Assembly (NCBI RefSeq): GCF_000269985.1
Contig: NC_016109.1
Coordinates: 4,712,001 to 4,776,000, forward strand
Direction: 5' to 3'
DNA length: 64,000 bases
From: Kitasatospora setae KM-6054
Lineage (GTDB): Bacteria; Actinomycetota; Actinomycetes; Streptomycetales; Streptomycetaceae
Part shown: positions 18,145 to 26,343 of the stretch, piece by piece
Position numbering within the stretch: position 1 is the stretch's first letter
Layout: each line of letters begins with the position of its first letter
Notes under the pieces: generated by a model
What the model was told of the DNA's origin: nothing
The model's input: only the letters and a program-made list of their open reading frames with translations
Databases searched by the model: none
Made by a program: the position numbers and the translations under genes

Positions 18145-18642
18145 ATGCGCGTTCGGAAGCTCTCGGTGATCGCCCTCGTCGCTGCGGCGGCCTGCCTGTC
18201 GCTCACCGCCTGTGACGGCGGCGGCTCCGCCTCCTCCGGCAGCAGCGCGTCCACCACCGCGAGCGCCCCGGCCGCCCCCGCCTCCGCCCCCGCCCCGACC
18301 GCCCCCGCCCCCGCCCCGACCGCCTCCGCCGCTCCGACGGCGAGCGCCGCCAAGACCCCCGCGAAGTCGGCGGGCACGGTGAAGGCGACCGCCGGCGTGA
18401 AGTGCACCGACCAGGTGAACTACGCGGGCGACAGCCGCCCGAACGCCGAGATCAACTCGATCGGCGAGACCACCGGCACCTGCCCGGCCCCGCAGACCGG
18501 CCCCGCGGCCGCCGCCGGCACCCCCAAGAAGCCCGGCGTGAAGTGCACCGACCAGGTGAACTACGCGGGTGACAGCCGTCCGAACGCCGAGATCAACTCG
18601 ATCGGCGAGACCACCGGCACCTGCCCGCCGGTCAAGCACTGA
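18145..18642 (+). CDS. Small lipoprotein with a duplicated 31-residue motif
   Basis: 165 residues. The signal peptide ends in a lipobox, LTAC. About 70 residues of Ala/Pro/Thr linker follow, then two copies of a 31-residue unit beginning GVKCTDQVNYAG and ending TTGTCP, separated by about 16 residues. Each unit has two Cys, probably one disulfide each. GGAAGAAG precedes the ATG. I do not recognise the family; the layout suggests a surface-exposed binding domain held off the membrane by a flexible spacer. Confidence 0.8.
   Translation: MRVRKLSVIALVAAAACLSLTACDGGGSASSGSSASTTASAPAAPASAPAPTAPAPAPTASAAPTASAAKTPAKSAGTVKATAGVKCTDQVNYAGDSRPNAEINSIGETTGTCPAPQTGPAAAAGTPKKPGVKCTDQVNYAGDSRPNAEINSIGETTGTCPPVKH
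18394..18627 (+). repeat. Two near-identical 93-bp direct repeats inside the lipoprotein gene
   Basis: Copies 18394-18486 and 18535-18627 differ at only a few third positions (GGCGAC against GGTGAC is one), so the protein repeat is identical at residue level. The high DNA identity implies recent duplication or gene conversion. Confidence 0.9.
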
Positions 18643-18709
18643 CCCCACGGCCGCTTCACGACCGACATCCCCGGCCGCCGGAGGGCAACCCCACGGCGGC
18701 CGGCGGCGG

Positions 18710-21112
18710 CTACTCGGCGGCCAGGTGGTCCACCGACCCGATCTTGACCCCGGCCTGGCCGTGCCGCCGGGCGGGGGCCCGCCCGGGCGGCTGGGTGGGC
18801 CGTTCGCCGGCGTCGGCGACCTTCGCGGTGGGGCGGCTGACCGACTTCCCGGCCTCGATCCGCAGCGGTTCGTCGTCGTGCAGGACGGGCAGCACGCTGC
18901 CGCGCCGCAGCGTGTAGGTGGTGGTGGCGTGGGTGATGTCGACCCGCAGCAGGTGTTCGCGCACGCTCATCGAGAAGCAGAGCCGTTGCAGTCCGGCGGG
19001 CAGCCGGGGCCGGAAGGACAGTTGCTCGGTGTGGTCGCGCAGTCCGCCGAACCCGGCGACCAGCGCGATGCAGGCGCCCGCCAGCGAGGCCATGTGCAGG
19101 CCGTCGCGGGTGTTGCCGCCGAGGTCGTGCAGGTCCATCAGGGCGGCTTCGGCGGTGTAGTCGTAGGCGAGGTCGAGCTGTCCGACCTCGGCGGCGATCA
19201 CCGCCTGGGTGCAGGCGGAGAGCGAGGAGTCGCGGACGGTCAGCCGCTCGTAGTAGGCGAAGTTGCGGGCCTTCTGCTCGGCGGTGAACACGTCGCCGCG
19301 GACCTGCATGGCGAGCACCAGGTCGGCCTGCTTGACGACCTGCTTCCGGTACAGGTCGAAGTACGGGTAGTGCAGCAGCAGCGGGTACTTCTCCGGCGGG
19401 GTGGCCTCGAAGTCCCACATCTGGTGGTCGGTGAACCCGTCGGCCTGCGGGTGCACGCCGAGCTGTTCGTCGTACGGGACGAACATCTTGTCGGCGGCGT
19501 CGCGCCAGGCCGCGGCCTCCTCGGTGTCGACCCCGAGCAGTCCCGACTCGTGCTGGTACTTCAGCGCGGTGTCAGCCGCGTTCCACAGGTTCGACTGCGC
19601 CATCAGGTTGGTGAACACGTTGTTGTCGGCGACCGCCGAGTACTCGTCCGGGCCGGTGACGCCCTCGATCCGGAAGTTGCCCTTGGCGTCGTGGTGGCCG
19701 AGCGAGCGCCACATCCGGGCGGTCTCGACCAGCAGTTCCAGGCCGTGGGTGCGTTCGAACTCGGTGTCCCCGGTGGCCCGGACGTAGCGGACGGCGGCGG
19801 CCGCGATGTCCGCGCCGATGTGGAACGCGGCGGTGCCGGCCGGCCAGTAGCCGGAGCACTCCTCGCCGCGGATCGTCCGCCACGGGAACACCGCGCCCGC
19901 CAGGCCGAGTTGGGCCGCCCGCTCGCGGGCCATCGGCAGCGTGGTGTGCCGCCAGCGCAGCGCCTGCTTGACCGCGTCCGGCAGGCAGTAGGTGAGCACC
20001 GGCAGCACGAAGGTCTCGGTGTCCCAGAACGAGTGCCCGTCGTAGCCGGGCCCGGTCAGCCCCTTCGCCGGGATGGCCCGCTCCTCGCTGCGCGCGCCCG
20101 CCTGGAGGACGTGGAACAGCGCGAACCGGACGGCCTGCTGGAGTTCGACGTCGCCCTCGATCTCGATGTCGTTGTCGCCCCAGAACCGGCCCAGGAACTC
20201 CTTCTGCTCGGCGACCAGCCCGTCCCAGCCGGTGTACCGGGCGGCGGTCAGCGCGGCCTCCACCTGGTCCCGGACGGCGGGCAGCGAGCGGGTCGCCGAC
20301 CAGCCGTAGGCGAGGTACTTGACCAGCCGCAGCTTCTGCCCGGGGTGCAGCACCGTGGTCGCGGTGATCCGGGCCTGGTCGTCGGAGGACTCGGCGGCGG
20401 TGTCGGTCCGCTCCGGCCCGTCGATCACGTGGTCGATGCCGGCCGCCACCCGCAGCCCGGAGAACCGGGTCCGGTGCACCAGCACGCCCTTCAGCCCATC
20501 GGCGTGCCGCAGCTCGGCGGCCAGCGGGGCCTCCAGCACGGCCGCCGCCCGCGGGTCGCCGTCGCCCGCGCCGCCCGGCAGCTGCTCGTTGGCGACCAGC
20601 TCGGACTGCAGCACGATCCGCACCGGCCCGTCCACGGCCTCCACCGTGTAGTCGATCGCGCAGACCGCCCGCTGGGTCAGCGAGACCAGCCGGGACGAGG
20701 TGATCCGCACCGTCCGCCCGGCCGGCGAGGTCCACTCCGCCTCCCGCCGCAGGATGCCGTCCCGGAAGTCCAACATCCGCCGGTGGCTGCGGAGTTCGCC
20801 GTAGCGCAGGTCGAACGGCTCGTCGTCGACGAGCAGCCGGATCAGCTTGCCGTTGGTGACGTTGATGACGCTCTGCCCGGACTCCGGGAAGCCGTAGCCG
20901 CTCTCCGCGTACGGCAGCGGCCGCAGTTCGAACACGCCGTTCAGGTAGGTGCCGGGCAGGCCGTGCGGCTCGCCCTCGTCCAGGTTGCCGCGCAGCCCGA
21001 TGTGCCCGTTGGACAGCGCGAACACCGACTCGGCGCGGGCCTGCCCGGGCAGGTCGAGGCCGTGCTCGGTGATTCCCCACGGGTCGACGGTGAACGCCTC
21101 CGACGGGCTCAT
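18710..21112 (-). CDS. Glycoside hydrolase family 65 (maltose/trehalose/kojibiose phosphorylase type)
   Basis: 800 residues, full length for GH65: an N-terminal beta-sandwich (about 1-270), the (alpha/alpha)6 barrel with the general acid Glu in GVTGPDEYSAVADNN, and a C-terminal beta domain. These enzymes use phosphate to split an alpha-glucosyl disaccharide, giving beta-glucose-1-phosphate. The gene overlaps the upstream HAD gene by ATGA; that gene looks like a beta-phosphoglucomutase, which would turn the product into glucose-6-phosphate. The exact disaccharide is not evident. The tail after residue 770 is basic and low-complexity. Confidence 0.9.
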   Translation of the reverse strand: MSPSEAFTVDPWGITEHGLDLPGQARAESVFALSNGHIGLRGNLDEGEPHGLPGTYLNGVFELRPLPYAESGYGFPESGQSVINVTNGKLIRLLVDDEPFDLRYGELRSHRRMLDFRDGILRREAEWTSPAGRTVRITSSRLVSLTQRAVCAIDYTVEAVDGPVRIVLQSELVANEQLPGGAGDGDPRAAAVLEAPLAAELRHADGLKGVLVHRTRFSGLRVAAGIDHVIDGPERTDTAAESSDDQARITATTVLHPGQKLRLVKYLAYGWSATRSLPAVRDQVEAALTAARYTGWDGLVAEQKEFLGRFWGDNDIEIEGDVELQQAVRFALFHVLQAGARSEERAIPAKGLTGPGYDGHSFWDTETFVLPVLTYCLPDAVKQALRWRHTTLPMARERAAQLGLAGAVFPWRTIRGEECSGYWPAGTAAFHIGADIAAAAVRYVRATGDTEFERTHGLELLVETARMWRSLGHHDAKGNFRIEGVTGPDEYSAVADNNVFTNLMAQSNLWNAADTALKYQHESGLLGVDTEEAAAWRDAADKMFVPYDEQLGVHPQADGFTDHQMWDFEATPPEKYPLLLHYPYFDLYRKQVVKQADLVLAMQVRGDVFTAEQKARNFAYYERLTVRDSSLSACTQAVIAAEVGQLDLAYDYTAEAALMDLHDLGGNTRDGLHMASLAGACIALVAGFGGLRDHTEQLSFRPRLPAGLQRLCFSMSVREHLLRVDITHATTTYTLRRGSVLPVLHDDEPLRIEAGKSVSRPTAKVADAGERPTQPPGRAPARRHGQAGVKIGSVDHLAAE

Positions 21113-21855
21113 CCGCGCTCCTCCAGCAGCTCCGCGAGGTCGTCCACCACGATCGTCGCGCCGTGCTCGCGCAGCGCGCCGGCCTGCCCGGTGCGGTTCA
21201 CGCCGACCACCGCGCCGAAACCGCCCGCCCGCCCGGCCGCGACGCCCGCCAGCGCGTCCTCGAACACCGCCGCCCGCTCCGGGGCCGTCCCCAACTGCCG
21301 GGCCGCCGCCAGGAAGGTGTCCGGCGCGGGCTTGCCCGCCAGGTGGTCGCGGGCCAGCGCCAGCCCGTCCACCACCACCTCGAACAGGTCGTCGATCCCG
21401 GCGGCCCGCAGCACGTCCCGGCAGTTCGCGCTGGACGACACCACCGCGCGCGGCAGCCCGAGCTCGCGCAGCCGGTGCAGGTACGCCACCGAGCCCGGGT
21501 ACGGCTGCACGCCCTGCTCGCGGATCAGCCGCAGCACGGTGTCGTTCTTCGCGCTCGACAGCCCCTGCACGGTCCGGCTGCCCGGCGGGTCCTCCGGGGT
21601 GCCCTCGGGCAGTTCGATCCCGCGCGAGGCGAGGAACTGCCGGGTGCCGTCCAGCCGGGGGCGCCCGTCCACGTACCGGTCGTAGTCGCCGCCCGGGTCG
21701 AACGGCACGAACTCCGTGCCGGTGCGCGCCGCCTCGGCGCGCAGGAAGGCGTCGAACATGTCCTTCCAGGCCGCGGCGTGCACCTTCGCGGTCTGGGTCA
21801 GCACGCCGTCCAGGTCGAACAGGAAGGCCTCGATGCGGTCCGGAAGTCCCAACAT
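21109..21855 (-). CDS. HAD-superfamily hydrolase, beta-phosphoglucomutase-like
   Basis: 248 residues. HAD motif I is FLFDLDGVLTQT, with both Asp residues. Motif II lies in VVSSSANCRDVL, motif III Lys in HLAGKPAPDTF, and motif IV in AVFEDALAGVAAG. The cap insertion is of the beta-PGM size. Its position as first gene of a two-gene operon with a GH65 phosphorylase supports beta-phosphoglucomutase, although trehalose-phosphate phosphatase-like activity is not excluded. Confidence 0.88.
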   Translation of the reverse strand: MLGLPDRIEAFLFDLDGVLTQTAKVHAAAWKDMFDAFLRAEAARTGTEFVPFDPGGDYDRYVDGRPRLDGTRQFLASRGIELPEGTPEDPPGSRTVQGLSSAKNDTVLRLIREQGVQPYPGSVAYLHRLRELGLPRAVVSSSANCRDVLRAAGIDDLFEVVVDGLALARDHLAGKPAPDTFLAAARQLGTAPERAAVFEDALAGVAAGRAGGFGAVVGVNRTGQAGALREHGATIVVDDLAELLEERG

Positions 21856-21918
21856 GCAGCCAGTCTCACCCGTACGCGCCGCTCCATGCCGGTCATCGCC
21901 GCCCGGCGCGTCGCGCCG

Positions 21919-22386
21919 TCACTCCTCCTGCGCGTGCACCCCGGGGTGCGGGTGGCCGGTGGGGACGAACAGCGGCTGCGCCCGGCCGCTCTGCGCGTAG
22001 TCCTTCAACCGGACCACCAGCTCCGCCCAGCGGCCCGCCGCCACCGGCACCGCCGGGCCCGCGTCCACCGCCCAGCCGAGGTGGCGCAGCAGCAGCAGCG
22101 ACTGCCGCGCGCCGTCCGGGTGGTCGAAGAAGTCCCAGGTCACCGTCGTCCCCTGCCAGGCCGGCGGGAACACTCCGACGCTGCGCCAGGCCACCCGCTC
22201 GACGTCCGCGCGCTCCCGGCGCAGCCGCAGCGGCTCCGGCCCGTCCGGCACCGTGAACAGCAGGTCCTCGCCGTCCCGTTCCAGCCCGGTGGTCCACCAG
22301 GACGCCAGGCCCTCCCGGGTGTCCAGCGCCGCGAGCAGGCGCTCCCGGGGCGCCGCGACGTCCAACTGCAGGGCGATCTCGGCCAT
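21919..22386 (-). CDS. SRPBCC-domain protein (START/AHSA1-like)
   Basis: 155 residues from the ATG at 22386, preceded by GAGGTGAG. The opening segment (IALQLDVAAPRERLLAAL) and the TREGLASWW motif match activator-of-Hsp90-ATPase-like SRPBCC proteins, small helix-grip folds that bind hydrophobic ligands. No catalytic residues can be assigned. It is followed on the same strand by an NAD(P)H-binding gene. Confidence 0.8.
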   Translation of the reverse strand: MAEIALQLDVAAPRERLLAALDTREGLASWWTTGLERDGEDLLFTVPDGPEPLRLRRERADVERVAWRSVGVFPPAWQGTTVTWDFFDHPDGARQSLLLLRHLGWAVDAGPAVPVAAGRWAELVVRLKDYAQSGRAQPLFVPTGHPHPGVHAQEE

Positions 22387-22440
22387 CGCACTCACCTCAA
22401 CCCCCACCATCGCGCCCGGCCGTCCGCCGGGCAACCGCGG

Positions 22441-23058
22441 TCAGGTCGTCAGCTCCAGCGTCTGGTGGATCGTCGCCGCGTCGTCCAGCAGCCGCACCAG
22501 GGTGTGCGCCACCTCGTCCCGGGAGACCTGCCCGAACCGGTTCGGCGGCGGCGCCAGGTGCGCGTGCCGGTCGGTCGGCTCGTCGGTGAGCGCCGCCGGG
22601 CGCAGGATCGTCCAGTCCAGCGGCCGGTCCTTGAGCGCCTCCTCGGCGGCCCACTTGGCCTTCAGGTACGCGTCGAACTCCGGCGTGACCTCCGGGTCGC
22701 CGATCTTGTCCAGCCCCATCGAGGAGACCAGCAGGTACCGCCGCGCCCCGGCCCGCTCGGCCGCGTCCGCCAGCAGCACCGCCCCGGCCCGGTCCACCGT
22801 CTCCTTCCGGGCCGCCCCGCTGTCCGGCCCGGCCCCCGCCGCGAACACCACCGCGTCCGCGCCCGCCAGGTGCCCGGCCAGCTCCTCCACCGACACCGAC
22901 TCCAGGTCGCACACCACCGGCCTGGCCCCCACCGCGTGCAGGTCCCCCGCCTGCGCCGGGTTCCGGATCAGCCCGGCGACACCGTCGCCCCGGCCGGAGA
23001 GCAGCTTCGAGAGCCGCAACGCGATCTTGCCGTGCCCGCCTGCGATCACCACGTCCAT
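22441..23058 (-). CDS. NAD(P)H-binding SDR-like (NmrA/YwnB type) protein
   Basis: 205 residues. It begins MDVVIAGGHGKIALRLSKLL, the nucleotide-binding Rossmann loop with GGxGxxA pattern, and has the DAVVFAAGAG strand and an SSMGLDK...YLKAKWAAEEAL segment with Tyr and Lys in the usual atypical-SDR spacing. Typical role is an epimerase or quinone-oxidoreductase-like sensor of redox state. Substrate unknown. Confidence 0.85.
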   Translation of the reverse strand: MDVVIAGGHGKIALRLSKLLSGRGDGVAGLIRNPAQAGDLHAVGARPVVCDLESVSVEELAGHLAGADAVVFAAGAGPDSGAARKETVDRAGAVLLADAAERAGARRYLLVSSMGLDKIGDPEVTPEFDAYLKAKWAAEEALKDRPLDWTILRPAALTDEPTDRHAHLAPPPNRFGQVSRDEVAHTLVRLLDDAATIHQTLELTT

Positions 23059-23111
23059 GGAACGCGACGCTACCCGCGCCGCCGCCCCCCGGCATGCCGG
23101 GGAGCGGCCCG

Positions 23112-23585
23112 CTACCCCTTCGGCGCGGGCGTCAGCCGGCTGGCCACGCCGACCCGGTTGAGCGCGTTGATCATGCTGATCAGGCCGATCAGGTGGGCCA
23201 GTTCGGCCTCCGGGAAGTGCTTCGCGGCCTCCGCGAACACCCCGTCCGGGACGCGGGTCCCGGCGACCAGGGTGACCGACTCGGTGAGGGCCAGCGCGGC
23301 CCGCTCGCGGGCCGTGAAGTACGGGGTCTCCCGCCAGGCGGCGAGGGTGTCCAGGCGGTGCTCGCGCTCGCCGTGCGCGCGGGCACCGCTCGCGTGCGAG
23401 TCCAGGCAGTACGCGCAGCCGTTGATCTGCGAGGCCCGCAGGTTGACCAGCTCGGCGAGCAGCGGGTCGGCCAGGCCGGCGGCCGCGGCCCGGGCGGCGT
23501 CCAGCAGGGGGCGGTAGAACTCGGGGGCGTGCTCGCGCAGCGAGATGCGGAGAGCGGGGGCGGGAACGGTGGATTCGTCGGTCAT
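23112..23585 (-). CDS. AhpD-like carboxymuconolactone decarboxylase-family protein
   Basis: 157 residues. The redox pair is in NGCAYCLDSHA (CxxC followed by His), as in alkylhydroperoxidase D-like proteins. Start at the ATG 23585; GTG/ATG upstream would run into the divergent regulator's leader. Divergent from the MocR gene with 50 bases between starts, so that regulator may control it. Confidence 0.9.
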   Translation of the reverse strand: MTDESTVPAPALRISLREHAPEFYRPLLDAARAAAAGLADPLLAELVNLRASQINGCAYCLDSHASGARAHGEREHRLDTLAAWRETPYFTARERAALALTESVTLVAGTRVPDGVFAEAAKHFPEAELAHLIGLISMINALNRVGVASRLTPAPKG

Positions 23586-23635
23586 ACGGCCCACCGTAGG
23601 CGCGCGGTGGACCAGCGGCGTGGTTCATTGGGGGG

Positions 23636-25060
23636 ATGGATTCCTGGGCCACTTTCGGCGGCGACCTGCACCTCGACCTGGACGCCGGACGGGCCCGCGG
23701 CCTCGGCCTGCGCGCCGCCCTGGAGGACGCGCTGCGCACCGCCGTCCGCGACGGCCGGCTCGCCGCCGGCACCCGGCTGCCGTCCTCCCGGGCGCTCGCC
23801 GGCGACCTCGGCATCGCCCGCAACACCATCGCCGAGGCGTACACCCAGCTCGCCGCCGAGGGCTGGCTGGCCTCCCGCCAGGGCTCCGGCACGGTGGTCG
23901 CCCGGCCCGGACCCGGACCCGGCCCCGCCGACCCGCCACCCGGACCGCCCGCCCCCGCCGCCCCCGCGCACAACCTGCGGCCCGGCTCGCCCGACCTCAG
24001 CCGCTTCCCCCGCACCGCCTGGCTGGCGGCCGCCCGCCGGGCGCTGGCCACCGCCCCGCACGAGGCGTTCGGCTACGGCGACCCGCGCGGCCGGATCGAA
24101 CTGCGCCGCGCCCTGGCCGGCTACCTGGCCCGGGCCCGCGGCGTGCGCACCGACCCGGAACGGCTGCTGGTCTGCACCGGCTACCTCCAGGGCCTCGGCC
24201 TGCTCTGCGCCGCGCTGCGCGAACACGGCCTGCGCGCCGTCGCCGTCGAGGAGCACGGACTGCCCCCGCAGCACGCCGCGATCACCGCCCGCGGCCTCGC
24301 GCTGCGCCCGCTCCCGCTGGACGAGGGCGGCGCCCGCACCGACGAACTCGCCCGCACCGACGCCGGGTTGGCCGTCCTCACCCCCGCCCACCAGTTCCCC
24401 ACCGGCGTCCCGCTGCGGGCCGCCCGGCGGGCCGCGGCGGTCGACTGGGCCCGGCAGACCGGCGGCTACCTGCTGGAGGACGACTACGACGGCGAGTTCC
24501 GCTACGACCGGCACGCGATCGGCGCGATGCAGGCCCTCGACCCCGAACGGGTGGTGTACGCGGGCACCGCCTCGAAGTCCCTCGCGCCCGGCCTGCGCCT
24601 GGCCTGGCTGGCCCTCCCCACCGCCCTGGTCGAACCGGTCACCCGGCACAAGCGGCTGGCCGACGGGCAGAGCGGCGCCCTCGAACAGCTCACCCTCGCC
24701 GAACTCGTCGACTCCGGCGGCTACGACCGGCACGTCCGCCGCAGCCGGCACCTGCTGCGCCGCCGCCGCGACCGGCTGGTCGAGGTGCTGGCCGCCCGCG
24801 CCCCGGACGTCCGGGTCACCGGCCTCAACGCCGGCCTGCACGCCGTCCTGGAACTGCCCGCCGACGGCCCCGGCGAGGACGAACTGCTGCACCGCGCCCG
24901 CCGGGCCGGCCTCGCCCTGAACACCCTCGGCTGGAGCCTCGCCCCCGGCGCGACCCCCGCCCCGGGACGGCCCCCCGGCCTGGTGATCGGCTACGGCAGC
25001 CCGCCCGAGCACGCCTTCGAGCCCGCGCTCGACGCCCTGTGCGCGCTGCTCGCGCCCTGA
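23636..25060 (+). CDS. MocR-type GntR regulator with aminotransferase-like domain
   Basis: 474 residues. An N-terminal GntR winged helix (about 15-80, with LPSSRALAGDLGIARNTIAEAYTQL split around the recognition helix) is joined by a Pro-rich linker to a fold-type I aminotransferase domain. The PLP Lys is in AGTASKSLAPGLR and the DDYDGEF motif precedes it. MocR proteins sense PLP, GABA or related amines. The neighbouring AhpD-like gene, divergent by 50 bases, is the obvious target. Confidence 0.92.
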   Translation: MDSWATFGGDLHLDLDAGRARGLGLRAALEDALRTAVRDGRLAAGTRLPSSRALAGDLGIARNTIAEAYTQLAAEGWLASRQGSGTVVARPGPGPGPADPPPGPPAPAAPAHNLRPGSPDLSRFPRTAWLAAARRALATAPHEAFGYGDPRGRIELRRALAGYLARARGVRTDPERLLVCTGYLQGLGLLCAALREHGLRAVAVEEHGLPPQHAAITARGLALRPLPLDEGGARTDELARTDAGLAVLTPAHQFPTGVPLRAARRAAAVDWARQTGGYLLEDDYDGEFRYDRHAIGAMQALDPERVVYAGTASKSLAPGLRLAWLALPTALVEPVTRHKRLADGQSGALEQLTLAELVDSGGYDRHVRRSRHLLRRRRDRLVEVLAARAPDVRVTGLNAGLHAVLELPADGPGEDELLHRARRAGLALNTLGWSLAPGATPAPGRPPGLVIGYGSPPEHAFEPALDALCALLAP

Positions 25061-25084
25061 CGGCGGCTGGGCCCTGGTGACTGC

Positions 25085-25264
25085 TCAGCCCTGGTGGCTG
25101 CCCACGTAGAACAGCAGGAACAGGAAGGCGGCGAACAGGTGCCCCGCGACGATGTAGATCCACACCCGGATCCACACCCGGTTCGAGGCCCGGTAACCCG
25201 CGTCGACGGTCTCGGCGTACTGCGGGACGGGGGTGTGGGGGGCGGGCTTTCCGGTGTCGGCCAT
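25085..25264 (-). CDS. Small single-helix membrane protein, 59 residues
   Basis: Begins MADTGKPAPHTPVPQYAETV, has basic residues and then one hydrophobic helix with VAGHLFAAFLFLLFYVG near the C-terminus. A strong GAGGAGGA site precedes the ATG. It sits just downstream of the XRE-cupin regulator gene on the same strand, an arrangement I recall for a small uncharacterised streptomycete membrane family (DUF6126-like; from memory). Function unknown. Confidence 0.75.
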   Translation of the reverse strand: MADTGKPAPHTPVPQYAETVDAGYRASNRVWIRVWIYIVAGHLFAAFLFLLFYVGSHQG

Positions 25265-25288
25265 GGTGGGTTCCTCCTCGGGTGAAGG

Positions 25289-25330
25289 TGATCGCTGATC
25301 GCTGATCGCTGATCGCTGATCGCTGATCGC
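25289..25330. repeat. Six tandem copies of TGATCGC
   Basis: A perfect 42-base run of a 7-mer, just before the ribosome site of the small membrane protein gene and after the stop of the XRE gene. A heptamer repeat here could change the spacing or folding of the intergenic mRNA by slippage. Confidence 0.9.
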
Positions 25331-25343
25331 TCGGGGCTCGGGG

Positions 25344-25949
25344 CTAGAGGCGCGGGGCGTCGCCCAGGCACAGGTCGCCGCCGGGGCTCTGCAACAGCGT
25401 GTGGACGAAGACCAGGTCCAGGCCGGAGGCGGAGTCCGCGGCGATCACGTGCGGCGTCATCGAGTCGAAGTGCGCCGAGTCGCCCTCGTCCAGCAGGTGG
25501 ACCCGGTCGCCCAGGGTCAGCTTCATCCGGCCCCTGGTGACGTACAGCCACTCTTCTCCCGGATGGACTCGCACCACGGCGTCCTGGGTGCTCGGCGGCA
25601 CGTGCACCCGCAGCGCCTGCATCGCCCGGCCCGGCGCACCGGCCCGCCGGTACCCCCAGCCGCCCGCCCGCCCCGGCTCGATCGCCCCACCCCGGATCAC
25701 CGGGTCCGGCTCGCCGGGCTGCTCCCCGAGCAGCTCGGCCACGCTCGTCCCGTACGCCCGGGCCAGGCCCAGCAGCACCGGCAGCGAGGGCTGCCGCCGC
25801 CCGGTCTCCAGACGCGAAAGGTAAGCTGGCGAGAGACCGACCCGGGCCGCCGCCACCTCCAGCGTCAACCGGCTGGAGACCCGCCGTTCCCGCAGCCGCG
25901 CGCCGAGGCCCGCGACCTCCTGGTCCTCACCGAGAGGGCTGTCCGTCAT
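25344..25949 (-). CDS. XRE-family regulator with C-terminal cupin domain
   Basis: 201 residues. The HTH (LTLEVAAARVGLSPAYLSRL) is at about 30-60, followed by a cupin of the sensor type (VRVHPGEEWLYVTRGRMKL, HLLDEGDSAHFDSMTPH) with His and Glu residues that could hold a metal. Such proteins typically repress amine, sulfur or small-molecule metabolism genes. The ATG at 25949 is preferred; a GTG five codons upstream is possible. It precedes the small membrane protein gene and probably controls that operon. Confidence 0.88.
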   Translation of the reverse strand: MTDSPLGEDQEVAGLGARLRERRVSSRLTLEVAAARVGLSPAYLSRLETGRRQPSLPVLLGLARAYGTSVAELLGEQPGEPDPVIRGGAIEPGRAGGWGYRRAGAPGRAMQALRVHVPPSTQDAVVRVHPGEEWLYVTRGRMKLTLGDRVHLLDEGDSAHFDSMTPHVIAADSASGLDLVFVHTLLQSPGGDLCLGDAPRL

Positions 25950-26150
25950 GTGACCAGTGGACACCTTTCCTGCCCCCGAGGCAACAAACGTGCCTCACAG
26001 GCAAATCCCCCCTCCTGGCGGCACCCCAGTCTCCCGCCCCACCCACCCCACCCACCAGAGGCCGACCGGCCCTCCCCCGCCCCCATCGCTTCGCGCCCAT
26101 GCCGGTCGGTCACCTCGGCGCCGCCTGGCCTTCCCGCGCTCACGCCGCCC

Positions 26151-26290
26151 GGCGGGTTCCCGGCTCACGCCGCCCCGCCCCCGGCGGGTTCCCGGCTCAC
26201 GCCGCCCCGCCCCCGGCGGGTTCCCGGCTCTCGCCGCCCCGCCCCCGGCGGGCTCCCGGCTCACGCCGCCCCGCCCCCGGCGGGCTCCCC
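26151..26290. repeat. 32-bp tandem repeat, about 4.4 copies
   Basis: Units at 26151, 26183, 26215 and 26247, each 32 bases beginning GGCGGG(T/C)TCCCGGCT, plus a partial fifth to 26290. Copies differ at two or three positions. They lie in the 394-base gap between the XRE and PoxB genes; no gene or clear hairpin terminator is otherwise visible in it. Repeats are directly abutting, so this is a minisatellite and not a spacer array. Confidence 0.9.
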
Positions 26291-26343
26291 GTCCCTCCTC
26301 GTCCGCTTCTCCCATCCGTCCCCCGCCCGCTTCTTCCCGTCCG

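Noticed and set aside
21163..23517. Long plus-strand open frame of 784 codons
   Set aside because: Antisense to four well-supported minus-strand genes and without recognisable domains.
26151..26290. CRISPR-like array
   Set aside because: 32-bp units are contiguous with no spacers, and no cas genes are near.
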